From assembly GCA_024234615.1 (NCBI GenBank), contig JACKNY010000003.1, positions 496,001 to 560,000 of the forward strand: a stretch of DNA of 64,000 bases, read 5' to 3'. A program made the translations under genes and the position numbers. Source of the stretch: Pseudomonadales bacterium. Its GTDB lineage: Bacteria; Pseudomonadota; Gammaproteobacteria; Pseudomonadales; IMCC2047. Every line of letters begins with the position of its first letter. Position 1 is the first letter of the stretch. Shown here one piece after another: positions 9,105 to 18,793 of the stretch. Below the pieces are notes generated by a model. That model ran no database searches and was not told the origin of the DNA. It was given only the letters and a program-made list of their open reading frames with translations.

Positions 9105-10049
9105 TTAGCACGCATTGAGCCAGTCCAAATAACTCTGCACGCCCTCTTCGACAGTCTTGAAGGGTTCCGCGTAACCGACTTGGCGTAACGCGTTAATGTC
9201 GGCCTGAGTAAAACTTTGATAACGACCCTTCAGATGATCCGGGAAGGGAATGTATTCCAATTCACCTTTTTTGTGCCAGGCAAGCACCGCATTAGCCACA
9301 TCGTTAAATGGCTGCGCACGCCCTGTGCCAAGATTAAATATCCCTGATTTATCGGGATTGGCGAGAAACCAGAGCTTGGCTTTGACCGTATCGCCGACAT
9401 AGATAAAATCCCGGCGCTGTTCACCGTCACCATAGCCGTCTGAACCGGCAAAAAGTTTTACTCTGCCGGACTCATGCATTTGATTATTCAAATGAAACGC
9501 CACGCTGGCCATGCTGCCTTTGTGCGCTTCCCGCGGGCCATAGACATTGAAATACCGCAAGCCAACAACCTGACTTTGAATATCTGCCTGATGTCTCCTG
9601 AGATACTGATCAAACAAAAACTTGGAATAGCCATAAACATTCAGCGGGCGCTCGTTTTCCAGGCTTTCTTTGAAGACTTCACTGCCACCGTAGACTGCCG
9701 CACTGGAGGCATAAATCATGGGAATACGTTTTTCAATACAGTAGTGGAAAACTTGCTTAGTATATTCATAGTTATTTTCCATCATGTAACGACCATCCCA
9801 CTCGGTGGTGGCCGAGCAGGCGCCGAGATGAAAAACCGCTTCGATATCGGCTGGCAGCTGCCGAGCTTTTAGCTGTGCCAGAAAATCGGTTTTATCCTGA
9901 TAATCGGCTATTTCACAATCCGCAAGATTGGTAAATTTGGTGCCATCGGAAAGATTATCTACCACCAATATATCTTTGCGGCCCTGCTCGTTTAATCCCT
10001 TTACCAGGTTACTGCCGATAAATCCCGCACCACCTGTCACAATAATCAT
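9105..10049 (-). CDS. hldD: ADP-L-glycero-D-manno-heptose 6-epimerase
   Basis: Converts ADP-D-glycero- to ADP-L-glycero-D-manno-heptose, the donor for the LPS inner core. The 314-aa SDR-fold protein begins MIIVTGGAGFIGSN (NADP-binding GxxGxxG), has the SSAAVYGG segment and the catalytic YGYSK (Y-x3-K). The HldD-specific motif RYFNVYGPREAHKG is present. ATG at 10049 is preferred over the in-frame TTG at 10064 because GAGGAAC lies upstream and the Rossmann strand starts immediately. It works with gmhB, found at 28.8 kb in the same window. Confidence 0.96.
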   Translation of the reverse strand: MIIVTGGAGFIGSNLVKGLNEQGRKDILVVDNLSDGTKFTNLADCEIADYQDKTDFLAQLKARQLPADIEAVFHLGACSATTEWDGRYMMENNYEYTKQVFHYCIEKRIPMIYASSAAVYGGSEVFKESLENERPLNVYGYSKFLFDQYLRRHQADIQSQVVGLRYFNVYGPREAHKGSMASVAFHLNNQMHESGRVKLFAGSDGYGDGEQRRDFIYVGDTVKAKLWFLANPDKSGIFNLGTGRAQPFNDVANAVLAWHKKGELEYIPFPDHLKGRYQSFTQADINALRQVGYAEPFKTVEEGVQSYLDWLNAC

Positions 10050-10120
10050 TAACCCGTTCCTCAAATAAACGATCGTATTGGCAGCATTAGCTTAGCACAA
10101 CCACTAGCCCTAACCGCCAT

Positions 10121-10681
10121 CTAGTTTAACCAGCGCCTAAACAGTTTAACCATCAGCGGCAAAGACAAATAGCCCATAATAAGACTAATAATCGCGGTAG
10201 AGGCAATGGAGGCTAACACAGGATGGCTTGGCATATAAGGCGCCAACGCTGGACGTACAAAATGGACGATAGGCCAGATCGCACAAAACGCAATTAGCAC
10301 CATACGATAATCTGGTGGCCACGACCTTGCCTTCTTACCATGCGATAACAGCCAATAATTCAGCCCTTCAATATGCTCTCTGGAGGGCGTACCTTCCGTC
10401 AGCGGTCTTACCTGCTCCAACCATTGACAGCGCTCTTCAGATTCTTCCCACTGCCGGTAATTTTCGTACTTATCAAAACTAATGATGGTGACATGTTCAC
10501 CGCGCGGATTAGTCGGCTTGATAAGCTGGGTGCCCAAGTGCCCTTGAAATTGGCTACAGGCGCGCGCAATCCCTTTCGACCACTGGTCAAACTCTTGCTC
10601 GGACCCAACCAATATTCGACGGCGTATAATCGACGTTACTGGCGTATGAGGAGCAGTTTCTCGCTGCACTATCTCAATCAC
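10121..10681 (-). CDS. ABM-domain protein with C-terminal membrane helices
   Basis: 186-aa protein. Residues about 15-100 resemble an antibiotic-biosynthesis-monooxygenase (ABM, dimeric alpha-beta barrel) domain (RRRILVGSEQEFDQW, QGHLGTQLIKP, EHVTIISFDKYENYRQW). A linker containing WPPDYRM leads into two hydrophobic segments (about 125-145 and 155-178). This layout is known for conserved hypothetical membrane-anchored ABM proteins with no assigned reaction. It lies between hldD and an aminotransferase gene on the same strand, 42 nt after the latter. Function unknown. Confidence 0.75.
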   Translation of the reverse strand: MIEIVQRETAPHTPVTSIIRRRILVGSEQEFDQWSKGIARACSQFQGHLGTQLIKPTNPRGEHVTIISFDKYENYRQWEESEERCQWLEQVRPLTEGTPSREHIEGLNYWLLSHGKKARSWPPDYRMVLIAFCAIWPIVHFVRPALAPYMPSHPVLASIASTAIISLIMGYLSLPLMVKLFRRWLN

Positions 10682-10723
10682 ATCTCAGTCCTCAGCTTTG
10701 TTGGGTTTGAATATCCAAACTGG

Positions 10724-11902
10724 CTAAAGATAGGTTTTGGTCGCAGCATCCACGGCGACACCCTGATTGATTTTAGCACCCATATCAGCTAGCACCGCCT
10801 CTAGGGCACCCAAGCAAAACAGTACATTTTTCTGATTGCTGGCAAATCCCATGAGCCCAATACGCCAAACTTTACCCGCTAGCGCCCCCAAACCGGCACC
10901 GATTTCTAAACTATACTCGTTAAGCAAACGCGAACGCACAATTGCATCATCAGCACCATCCGGAATAGTTACCGCATTTAGTTGCGGCAACCGATCACCT
11001 TCTTTGACGACGAAAGATATCCCCATTGCCTCAAACCCTGCTTTGAGTGCGTGATGATTCTGCCAGTGCCGCGCCCAAGCGTTTTCAATCCCTTCCTCTT
11101 GCAGAACCACCAAAGCCTCATGCAACCCATAGAGTGCATTGATTGGCGCAGTATGATGATAGGCGCGCTTACCGTCGCCCTCCCAATAACCCAGCACCAG
11201 ATTTAAATCAAGGAACCAGCTTTGCACTTTGGTCTTACGATTTTTAATCACGGACAATGCCTGTTCACTGAAAGTTACCGGCGACAAACCCGGCGTGCAG
11301 GAGAGGCACTTTTGCGAACCGGAATAAACCGCATCCAACCCCCATTCACTGACCTTTAACTCCGAACCGCCCAGCGAGGTAACCGTATCGACGATGGTTA
11401 AACAGTTATTGGCCTGGGCCAGTTGCGCTAAGGTTTTGGCATCTGACATCGCTCCCGTTGAAGTTTCCGCATGAACGAAGGCCAGCACCTTGGCATCAGG
11501 GTTAGCTTTCAGCGCCGCTTCCACTTTATTCGGATCTACCGCTGTGCCCCATTGGTCTTCCACCATAACGGCGGTTGCACCACAACGCTCTACATTCTCT
11601 TTCATGCGTCCACCAAATACGCCATTTTGGCAAACAATGGCTTTGTCACCACGTTCCAGCAGGTTCACAAAGCACATTTCCATGCCAGCTGACCCCGGCG
11701 CGGAAACCGGCATCGTCAAGCTATAATCTGTTTGGAAGGCGTAGCGTAACAGCTCTTTCGTCTCATCCATCATCATTACAAAGTCAGGATCCAGATGACC
11801 TATGGTCGGACGCGCCATAGCACCAAGAATTCGTGGATTAACATCGGAAGGGCCTGGCCCCATCAAAGTACGAACAGGCGGATGGAATGATTTAATACTC
11901 AT
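10724..11902 (-). CDS. class V aminotransferase, alanine/serine-glyoxylate type
   Basis: 392-aa PLP-dependent enzyme of fold type I. N-terminal LMGPGPSDVNPRI and IGHLDPDF, AETSTG near residue 145, IVDTVTSLGG near 170, and the PLP-lysine K198 in YSGSQKCLSC all match the alanine-glyoxylate/serine-glyoxylate aminotransferase group. It would interconvert glyoxylate and glycine using alanine or serine as donor. It begins with ATG at 11902, followed downstream by the ABM-domain gene. The amino-donor specificity cannot be read from sequence. Confidence 0.9.
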   Translation of the reverse strand: MSIKSFHPPVRTLMGPGPSDVNPRILGAMARPTIGHLDPDFVMMMDETKELLRYAFQTDYSLTMPVSAPGSAGMEMCFVNLLERGDKAIVCQNGVFGGRMKENVERCGATAVMVEDQWGTAVDPNKVEAALKANPDAKVLAFVHAETSTGAMSDAKTLAQLAQANNCLTIVDTVTSLGGSELKVSEWGLDAVYSGSQKCLSCTPGLSPVTFSEQALSVIKNRKTKVQSWFLDLNLVLGYWEGDGKRAYHHTAPINALYGLHEALVVLQEEGIENAWARHWQNHHALKAGFEAMGISFVVKEGDRLPQLNAVTIPDGADDAIVRSRLLNEYSLEIGAGLGALAGKVWRIGLMGFASNQKNVLFCLGALEAVLADMGAKINQGVAVDAATKTYL

Positions 11903-12038
11903 AGAAATTCCCGTTGATCATTAACTGTTATAGGCTAAACCAAGAAAGTCGCTAAAAAAGGAGCGCATTTTAGCAGTTTCTGTCTCGCAAAAAAATGCCG
12001 CATTGTCCGACAAACCCGGGCTAACTATCAATAGTCAC

Positions 12039-13184
12039 TTATCTTCGGGAAATTTTCCGAATAAAACCTCCTGCAACATTCACTACTCGGTTATCTAACT
12101 CTAATTGCATTAAAATTTGACTCAGTTTAACGACCGGCAACCCTGAGCGCTCCACCAACAGATCCATTGAGGTTACTTCATGGCTCACCAGGTCAAGCAC
12201 TTGCCGAGACATTCCGCAAAGCTCTTCAGCTTCTGACTCCTTTACCTCAGAACCTTGCCCTGACGATTGAACATCCGCTAACAATTGCGGGCTCAATTCC
12301 TCCAAAATATCATCCAGGGTTTCAACCAGCTTAGCGCCCTGGCGAATCATTTCATGACAGCCTTTGGTGGTGGGATTATGGATAGATCCAGGCATGGCAA
12401 AGACTTCTCGACCCTGCTCAACTGCATAACGCGCGGTAATAAGCGAGCCACTTCGTAACGCCGCTTCAACGACCAACACGCCCAAACTTAACCCGCTGAT
12501 AACACGATTTCGCTGTGGAAAATATGCAGGTTTTGGTGTTGTTCCAAGTGGAAACTCTGTAATTAGCGCACCTTGTTGGCAAATCTCTTGTGCAAGGTCA
12601 AAATGCCGACGCGGGTAAACTTGATCGGCCCCAGTTGCCATCACGGCGATAGTCGGTCGTCCAGTCATCAGGGCTCCCTGATGGCTTGCACCGTCCACCC
12701 CTAAGGCTAAGCCGCTAGTGATTGTCAGGCCACGCTCGGCCAACTGGCGAGCAAAAAGATTAGCTGTCTCGATGCCGCTAGGGCTTGCATGCCGACTTCC
12801 CACCACTGCCATTTGGGGGGTTGCAAGCAGTGCTGGGGAACCCTGTACAAATAGTAGTAACGGCGGCGCAGTAATTTCTTTCAAACGCGGGGGATAACGA
12901 TGGTCATCTAATGTGATCAGGTGTCGATTAGGCTCATGCGCCCATAATAAGGATGCATTGATTAGATCGTATAGTTTGCCACTTTGCGGATGTTCTTGGT
13001 AACGTCGAATGGCCGCCCTAATTTTTTCACTAACCCCTAAGCTTTCCAACTCAGTATCACTGGCGCTCAAGAGCGCAGACGGACTACCGAAATATTGGAT
13101 TAATCCGAGACTGACTTTTAACGGGAAGGACATATGAAAAAGGGCCAACCATGGCCCTAATTGTTTGCTATCTGTTACGTTCAT
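12039..13184 (-). CDS. dprA: DNA-processing protein DprA (Smf)
   Basis: 381-aa DprA, which binds incoming single-stranded DNA and loads RecA during transformation. An N-terminal SAM-like region (about 1-75) precedes the Rossmann-like fold with AVVGSRHASPSG (near residue 125), TITSGLALGVDGASHQGAL, and the FPQRNRVISGLS segment. The C-terminal part (from about 310) looks like the winged-helix DML1 domain. It lies 35 nt downstream of the LysM gene and is likely co-transcribed with it. This pairing also occurs in Pseudomonas. Confidence 0.95.
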   Translation of the reverse strand: MNVTDSKQLGPWLALFHMSFPLKVSLGLIQYFGSPSALLSASDTELESLGVSEKIRAAIRRYQEHPQSGKLYDLINASLLWAHEPNRHLITLDDHRYPPRLKEITAPPLLLFVQGSPALLATPQMAVVGSRHASPSGIETANLFARQLAERGLTITSGLALGVDGASHQGALMTGRPTIAVMATGADQVYPRRHFDLAQEICQQGALITEFPLGTTPKPAYFPQRNRVISGLSLGVLVVEAALRSGSLITARYAVEQGREVFAMPGSIHNPTTKGCHEMIRQGAKLVETLDDILEELSPQLLADVQSSGQGSEVKESEAEELCGMSRQVLDLVSHEVTSMDLLVERSGLPVVKLSQILMQLELDNRVVNVAGGFIRKISRR

Positions 13185-13219
13185 CGATCATCCTTGATCC
13201 AACGTTTAAGTGATTTTCG

Positions 13220-14269
13220 TTAGGGGTTTTTTAACTCATCTAACACCGCCAATGGGCGCTGTGCTTTTAGTACCAAACCATAGCTCATTTTTTCAAAGAC
13301 TCGGAACACCATGAGTATGCCCGCTCGTTCAGAAGGTAATTGCACTACTTCTTTGCGAATTCGGTCCTTTACTTTGCCACCACGATGGTAGATCGCCAAG
13401 ACATTACCAACTTTGATGTCTTCCCGCTCGCCTTTATTTATGGCGACCACATCAAACTGCCCAACCTGACTGACACCACCCAAGACAGAAATAATTTTAG
13501 CCTCTACTTCCTGCGCTGGAGAGCTTGGGAAAAAGGTGGGTATCACCTTGGCTTCTTCAGTGGGCAATAAGCGATCATTGAGACGTACTTCTTCGTTGCT
13601 GGTGTTAACCCGCATCGTAGCGATATCACCTTCTTTTTGTACTATCTTACCAAGACCCACTTCAAAGGCTTCCATACCGAGGTCTTCGCCTGTATCAGGA
13701 TCGACATATCTTTTACCCGGTCGATACACACCATAGGATGAGTATAGCTTAACGCCACCATCCTGATTGTCACGTGAATATAGTTTATCACCACCGCCCG
13801 AAACAATTCGCCCCTCATGTCCAGCAATCACATAGGAAGCGTCATCTAAAGTCTTCGCATCAACCACACGGCTGCGATTGAGGAAAGCGTCGATAGCATC
13901 GAGGGGAATCGCTGGAATCACTGTATCCAAAGGCTCAATGCGCGCTTGGGGCGTCAATTTAACAGTTCTGCTGCCGTCGCCACGCTGTAATACCAGCCGT
14001 GGTTTACCGCCAACATAGATCAAACTAATGACATCCCCTGGGTAGATCAGATGCGGGTTTTCAATCTGTGGGTTTACTTGCCAAATTTCTGGCCATAACC
14101 AAGGGGTTTTTAAGAACGTCTCTGAAATATCCCAAAGCGTATCTCCCTTTTTAACCACGTAGCTATCAGGGTGATCCAATCGCAGCGGGTTGTCCCCCTC
14201 GTGATGCTCTGCGTAGGCCGCCACCGACAACAGCAGAGCAGTCAGGAACCCAAAAAGCACTTTCCTCAT
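13220..14269 (-). CDS. secreted LysM peptidoglycan-binding protein
   Basis: 349-aa protein with a signal peptide (about 1-20, ending AAYA) and one LysM domain (about 37-85: YVVKKGDTLWDISETFL followed by NPHLIYPGDVISL). The remainder is a long conserved extension of unknown fold with no enzymatic motif I recognise. It is divergent from def and sits directly upstream of dprA, as for the LysM protein next to def/fmt in Pseudomonas. It probably acts in the periplasm on or near the cell wall; the precise role is unknown. Confidence 0.88.
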   Translation of the reverse strand: MRKVLFGFLTALLLSVAAYAEHHEGDNPLRLDHPDSYVVKKGDTLWDISETFLKTPWLWPEIWQVNPQIENPHLIYPGDVISLIYVGGKPRLVLQRGDGSRTVKLTPQARIEPLDTVIPAIPLDAIDAFLNRSRVVDAKTLDDASYVIAGHEGRIVSGGGDKLYSRDNQDGGVKLYSSYGVYRPGKRYVDPDTGEDLGMEAFEVGLGKIVQKEGDIATMRVNTSNEEVRLNDRLLPTEEAKVIPTFFPSSPAQEVEAKIISVLGGVSQVGQFDVVAINKGEREDIKVGNVLAIYHRGGKVKDRIRKEVVQLPSERAGILMVFRVFEKMSYGLVLKAQRPLAVLDELKNP

Positions 14270-14454
14270 GGCATGAATCCTTAAATTTCGGGTAGTAAAA
14301 TACCAAATAGTATTCTGTATAATAGAACAAATTTACAACTATGCCTGTTTAATATAGCTTTTACCGCAATTTATCGCCAAAAAAATTATACGCATAGAAG
14401 CCTTGGTATAGTATCTTGGCGCATTGCTTACCGCAATTGGAGTTTTTTGTCCCT

Positions 14455-14961
14455 ATGGCGTTACTGAACATCCTTAAATTCCCTGATCCCAGACTGCGAA
14501 AAATAGCTCAGCCCATTGAAGAAATCGACGACAGCATCCGCCAGCTGGCGGAAGATATGCTGGAAACCATGTACGCCGCTCCCGGCATTGGTTTGGCGGC
14601 AACTCAGGTAAATGTACAAAAGCGCTTAGTGGTGATGGATATTTCTGAAGAAAAGAACCAACCGCTCGTTTTTATAAACCCCGAAATCGAGCCTATAGGA
14701 GACGAATTTGAAGAAATGGAAGAGGGCTGTCTTTCGGTACCTGGTTTTTATGAGCTGGTTAAACGGCCCGCCCATGTCATTATTCGCGCCCAGGATAAGG
14801 AGGGACAGCCGTTTGAAATAGAAGACCAAGAATTGTTAGCCGTCTGTATTCAGCACGAAATAGATCACCTTAACGGCAAGCTTTTCGTTGATTACCTTTC
14901 TCCGTTAAAGCGCCAACGCATTCGCAAAAAGCTAGTGAAGTTAGAACGGCTGCAGCTTTGA
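14455..14961 (+). CDS. def: peptide deformylase
   Basis: Removes the formyl group from nascent protein N-termini. The 168-aa enzyme contains all three motifs: GIGLAATQ (44-51), EGCLSVPG (90-97) and QHEIDHLNG (133-141). Metal ligands are C92, H134 and H138, and the catalytic Glu is E135. ATG at 14455 is chosen over the in-frame start at 14416 because MALLNILKFPDPRL is the normal family N-terminus. fmt follows 34 nt later, the classical def-fmt pair. Confidence 0.97.
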   Translation: MALLNILKFPDPRLRKIAQPIEEIDDSIRQLAEDMLETMYAAPGIGLAATQVNVQKRLVVMDISEEKNQPLVFINPEIEPIGDEFEEMEEGCLSVPGFYELVKRPAHVIIRAQDKEGQPFEIEDQELLAVCIQHEIDHLNGKLFVDYLSPLKRQRIRKKLVKLERLQL

Positions 14962-14995
14962 TTTCTTTTAGTTCATCCCAAATCCACAATTGATA

Positions 14996-15967
14996 ATGAA
15001 TCAACCAACCTCCATCACACATCCTCTACGTATCGTTTTTGCCGGTACCCCTGATTTTGCCGCCGTCAGCCTACAGGCGCTGCTCGATAGCTCGCATCAG
15101 GTAGTCGCCGTCTACACCCAGCCTGATCGCCCAGCGGGTAGAGGTCGCCAATTAACCGCCAGTCCGGTTAAACAACTAGCTCAGCTGCAACATATACCAG
15201 TCTTTCAACCCACTAGTTTAAAGAACGCTGAGGTACTGGCGCAATTAACATCATTGGATGTCGATCTGATGGTGGTTGCCGCCTATGGCATCATCCTGCC
15301 GCCATTAGCACTAGCAATACCCAAGTATGGCTGTATCAATATCCATGCTTCACTATTACCGCGCTGGCGCGGTGCGGCACCGATACAGCATGCCATTCTG
15401 GCTGGCGATACCCACTCTGGTATTACTATCATGCAGATGGATGCAGGGTTGGACACTGGCGACATGTTGCTAAAAGCCGCTTGCGATATAGCACCGACGG
15501 ATACCGCCAGCACCCTGCATGATCGTTTAGCCAACTTAGGAGCCAAGACCTTACTCGCCGTGTTAGAGGATTTACCAAGTATTCAGGCACAAGCGCAAAA
15601 ACAAGATAACGCCCAAGCCAGCTATGCCTCAAAATTGGAAAAACAGCAGGCTCGTATTGACTGGTCTGCCGATGCGAAACAACTGGAACGGCAAGTACGC
15701 GCCTTCAATGCCTGGCCTGTGGCTTTTAGCGAATTGGGTGATCATCGCGTGCGTATCTGGCTTGCAATCGCATTGGACGAAACCAGCATCGAAAATCCCG
15801 GTACTATTATTCGAGCTACCGCACAAGGAATTGATGTGGCCTGCGGAAAGGGCGTGCTCCGCTTACTACAAATCCAGCTGCCTGGAGGGAAAACCCTGCC
15901 GGTGGCTGAAGTATTGAAAGCAAAAACCACTATTTTTTGTAAAAACGACCAATTCTCTTCTGCTTAA
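14996..15967 (+). CDS. fmt: methionyl-tRNA formyltransferase
   Basis: Formylates Met-tRNAfMet with 10-formyl-THF. The 323-aa enzyme has LRIVFAGTPDFAA at the N-terminus, the folate-binding HASLLPRWRGAAPIQ and MDAGLDTGDML (catalytic Asn/His/Asp set of the family), and a C-terminal OB-like tRNA-binding domain. ATG at 14996 is preferred to the in-frame TTG at 14990. Second gene of def-fmt-rsmB-trkA-trkH. Confidence 0.97.
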   Translation: MNQPTSITHPLRIVFAGTPDFAAVSLQALLDSSHQVVAVYTQPDRPAGRGRQLTASPVKQLAQLQHIPVFQPTSLKNAEVLAQLTSLDVDLMVVAAYGIILPPLALAIPKYGCINIHASLLPRWRGAAPIQHAILAGDTHSGITIMQMDAGLDTGDMLLKAACDIAPTDTASTLHDRLANLGAKTLLAVLEDLPSIQAQAQKQDNAQASYASKLEKQQARIDWSADAKQLERQVRAFNAWPVAFSELGDHRVRIWLAIALDETSIENPGTIIRATAQGIDVACGKGVLRLLQIQLPGGKTLPVAEVLKAKTTIFCKNDQFSSA

Positions 15968-16007
15968 TGAAATATTTGTCACTAAATAATGCCCTCTTCT
16001 CTGTATT

Positions 16008-17327
16008 GTGAGCGTCCTTAATATGGACACCCGAGCTATTGCCGCTGAAATATTGTCAAAAGTCCTCTTACGCCAACAATCCTTAAACGAACTGCTACCT
16101 CTTCGAAAAACTCCGTTAAGCCCTCAGGATGAAGCCCTGACACAGGCGCTGTGCTATGGTGTTTGCCGCTGGCAGCTCAAATTGGATTGCCTTGTCCAAA
16201 GGCTTTTGGATAAACCCTTAAAACAAAAAGATACCGATATTCAAGCCCTGCTACTACTTGGCCTTTATCAACTGTTGTATATGCGTATACCCGCCCACGC
16301 AGCAGTCAGCGAAACGGTTCAAGCCTGCACCACTTTAGGTAAGCCCTGGGCGATGGGACTTGTCAATGCCGTACTTAGACGCTTCCAACGTGACAAAGAT
16401 GACCTCTTCAAAGAGCTTTCCGCATGGCAAGAATACAAATATTCACACCCGAAATGGTTATTAGCTCGATTGAAACAAACATGGCCTAATGATTGGGAAA
16501 ATATCTGTGCTGCAAATAATACGCAAGCACCCATGACGCTGAGAGTAAACCAGCAACAGCTCCATCGAAACGATTATCTTCACCTGTTATTAGAAAACGG
16601 TATTACCGCCCACCCCTGCCAATGGGCCAAGTCAGGTATCCAGCTTAGTCATGCCTGCGCTGTCAATAAATTACCACATTTTGAGCGAGGCGCCGTGAGT
16701 ATTCAGGATGAAGCGGCACAGTTGGCTGCCAGCCTGATGGAAACGGCACCCGGAATGCGGATTCTGGATGCCTGCGCCGCACCCGGTGGAAAAACCTGCC
16801 ACCTGCTCGAACAACAGCCCGAACTTGGAGAACTCGTCGCGGTGGAATATGACGGTAATCGTCTTCTAAAAATTGCTGAAAACCTAAAGCGGTTGGGTTT
16901 AACGGCCACTATAGTCAAAGGTGATGCGACCAGACCTGAGCAATGGTGGGACAACAGACCCTTTGACCGAATTCTACTTGATGCACCTTGCTCCGCAATT
17001 GGCGTTATTCGTCGCCATCCCGATATAAAATTACTGCGTCGAAACGCGGATATTGATAAGCTTGCAATCCAACAATTAGCGATGCTCACCGCACTCTGGC
17101 CGCTGCTCAAGCCTGGTGGATTATTACTGTACGCTACCTGTTCGATATTACCGCAAGAAAATGAGCAGGTGATCGAACAATTTATCAGCAAAACTAGCGA
17201 CGCCGCGGCGCAAAAAGTGACTGCCGAATGGGGTATCGCTGCGGAGTTTGGGCGTTATTTATTACCGACGGAAGGGGGCAGTGATGGCTTCTACTATTCG
17301 AAGCTTGCCAAAGCTCCATCAAATTAA
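16008..17327 (+). CDS. rsmB: 16S rRNA (cytosine-967-C5)-methyltransferase
   Basis: RsmB (Sun/Fmu) methylates C967 of 16S rRNA. The N-terminal NusB-like helical domain (about 1-140, with ALCYGVCRWQ and LLLGLYQLLYMRIPAHAAV) is followed by the RsmB/NOP2 catalytic domain. That domain holds the SAM motif LDACAAPGGKT, the PC motif DAPCSAIGVIRRHPDIK and the catalytic-Cys motif YATCSILPQEN. Length 439 aa is near the family norm. Start taken as GTG 16008; ATG 16023 is an alternative. Confidence 0.96.
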   Translation: MSVLNMDTRAIAAEILSKVLLRQQSLNELLPLRKTPLSPQDEALTQALCYGVCRWQLKLDCLVQRLLDKPLKQKDTDIQALLLLGLYQLLYMRIPAHAAVSETVQACTTLGKPWAMGLVNAVLRRFQRDKDDLFKELSAWQEYKYSHPKWLLARLKQTWPNDWENICAANNTQAPMTLRVNQQQLHRNDYLHLLLENGITAHPCQWAKSGIQLSHACAVNKLPHFERGAVSIQDEAAQLAASLMETAPGMRILDACAAPGGKTCHLLEQQPELGELVAVEYDGNRLLKIAENLKRLGLTATIVKGDATRPEQWWDNRPFDRILLDAPCSAIGVIRRHPDIKLLRRNADIDKLAIQQLAMLTALWPLLKPGGLLLYATCSILPQENEQVIEQFISKTSDAAAQKVTAEWGIAAEFGRYLLPTEGGSDGFYYSKLAKAPSN

Positions 17328-17366
17328 CATGGCGGCTCTATGCCACAAAAACAATAATCTCTACCC

Positions 17367-18740
17367 ATGAAGATAATTATTTTAGGTGCCGGCCAAGTTG
17401 GCACCACAGTTACCGAAACCCTAGCCGGTGAGGCAAATGATATTACTGTGGTGGATAACGACGGTGATAAGTTAGATCAGCTCAAGGATCGGCTGGACAT
17501 TCGCACCGTATATGGCAACGCTTCTTCTCCCAGCGTGTTGCAGATGGCGGGAGCAGAAGACGCTGATATGTTGATCGCTCTAACCAGCAGTGACGAAACC
17601 AACATGATCGCCTGTCAAGTAGCTTATACGCTATTTCATACGCCACATAAAATCAGCCGGGTTCGCTCTGCAGACTACCTGACGCGCGGTAAACTTTTCA
17701 GCCGCACGGCAATACCCATCGATGAAATCATTAGTCCGCACCAGGAAGTCACCAATCACATCAGCCGTCTTATCAAAAATCCTGGCACACTTCAGGTGCT
17801 CGATTTTGCTGACGGTAAAGCACAATTAGTTGCCGTACGTGCGGTGCATGGTGGGCCCTTGGTCGGCAATCAAATTCGTACTTTACGTGAGCATCTACCT
17901 GCGGTCGATACCCGCGTAGCCGCAATCTACCGTAAAGGTACAGCCATTGTACCCCGCGCCGACACCCTGATCGAAGTCAATGACGAAGTCTTCTTTATCG
18001 CGGCAAAGCGAGATATTCGCCAAGTAATGAGCGAATTGCGTCGTATCGACAAGCCCTACAAAAGCGTAGTGATTGTCGGCGGTGGTAATATTGGCGCACG
18101 CCTCGCTGGCGACCTGGAAGCGCAGTTTCAGGTTAAGCTTTTAGAGCACGATGTTAACCGTTGTCGTGCCCTTTCAGAGGAGCTCCATCGCACCATCGTA
18201 CTGCATGGCGATGCATCTAATAAGGAGCTGTTATTGGAAGAGAGTATTGATAGCGCCGATGTATACTGCGCGCTTACCAATAATGATGAAATCAATATTA
18301 TGTCCTCCATGCTCGCTAAGCGACTGGGGGCAACAAAAGTAATAACGCTGATAAACAACCCTGCCTACGTTGACTTGGTTCAGGGCGGGGATATCGACAT
18401 CGCCATTTCCCCTCAGCAAATCACTGTAAGCCGATTACTACGGCATGTCCGACGTGGCGATATTGTGACAGTCCATTCATTACGACGCGGTGCTGCTGAG
18501 GCAATCGAAATCATAGCTCGCGGGGATAGCCAATCTTCACGCGTTGTCGGCAAGTCCTTGGACCAAATCACCTTACCTGAAGGAACCACGATTGGCGCTA
18601 TTGTGCGCGATAAGGAGGTATTGATTGCACATCACCATGTCGTTATTCAAAGCGACGACCACATCATTCTTTTTCTACCCGATAAAAGTAAGGTGCGCGA
18701 AGTCGAGCGGTTATTTCAAGTTGGGATAAGTTTCTTTTAA
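17367..18740 (+). CDS. trkA: Trk potassium uptake system NAD-binding protein
   Basis: Cytoplasmic regulatory subunit that gates the TrkH channel in response to nucleotides. The 457-aa protein has two RCK halves, each with a Rossmann nucleotide-binding motif (ILGAGQVGTTVTETLAG at the N-terminus; IVGGGNIGARLAGDLE near residue 235) and each followed by a TrkA-C domain. It is 39 nt after rsmB and 53 nt before trkH, so the two Trk subunits are made together. Confidence 0.97.
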   Translation: MKIIILGAGQVGTTVTETLAGEANDITVVDNDGDKLDQLKDRLDIRTVYGNASSPSVLQMAGAEDADMLIALTSSDETNMIACQVAYTLFHTPHKISRVRSADYLTRGKLFSRTAIPIDEIISPHQEVTNHISRLIKNPGTLQVLDFADGKAQLVAVRAVHGGPLVGNQIRTLREHLPAVDTRVAAIYRKGTAIVPRADTLIEVNDEVFFIAAKRDIRQVMSELRRIDKPYKSVVIVGGGNIGARLAGDLEAQFQVKLLEHDVNRCRALSEELHRTIVLHGDASNKELLLEESIDSADVYCALTNNDEINIMSSMLAKRLGATKVITLINNPAYVDLVQGGDIDIAISPQQITVSRLLRHVRRGDIVTVHSLRRGAAEAIEIIARGDSQSSRVVGKSLDQITLPEGTTIGAIVRDKEVLIAHHHVVIQSDDHIILFLPDKSKVREVERLFQVGISFF

Positions 18741-18793
18741 CCGCTAATGTCTACTTCATACGCCCAAAACAACAATAAGCAACAAACATAGCG

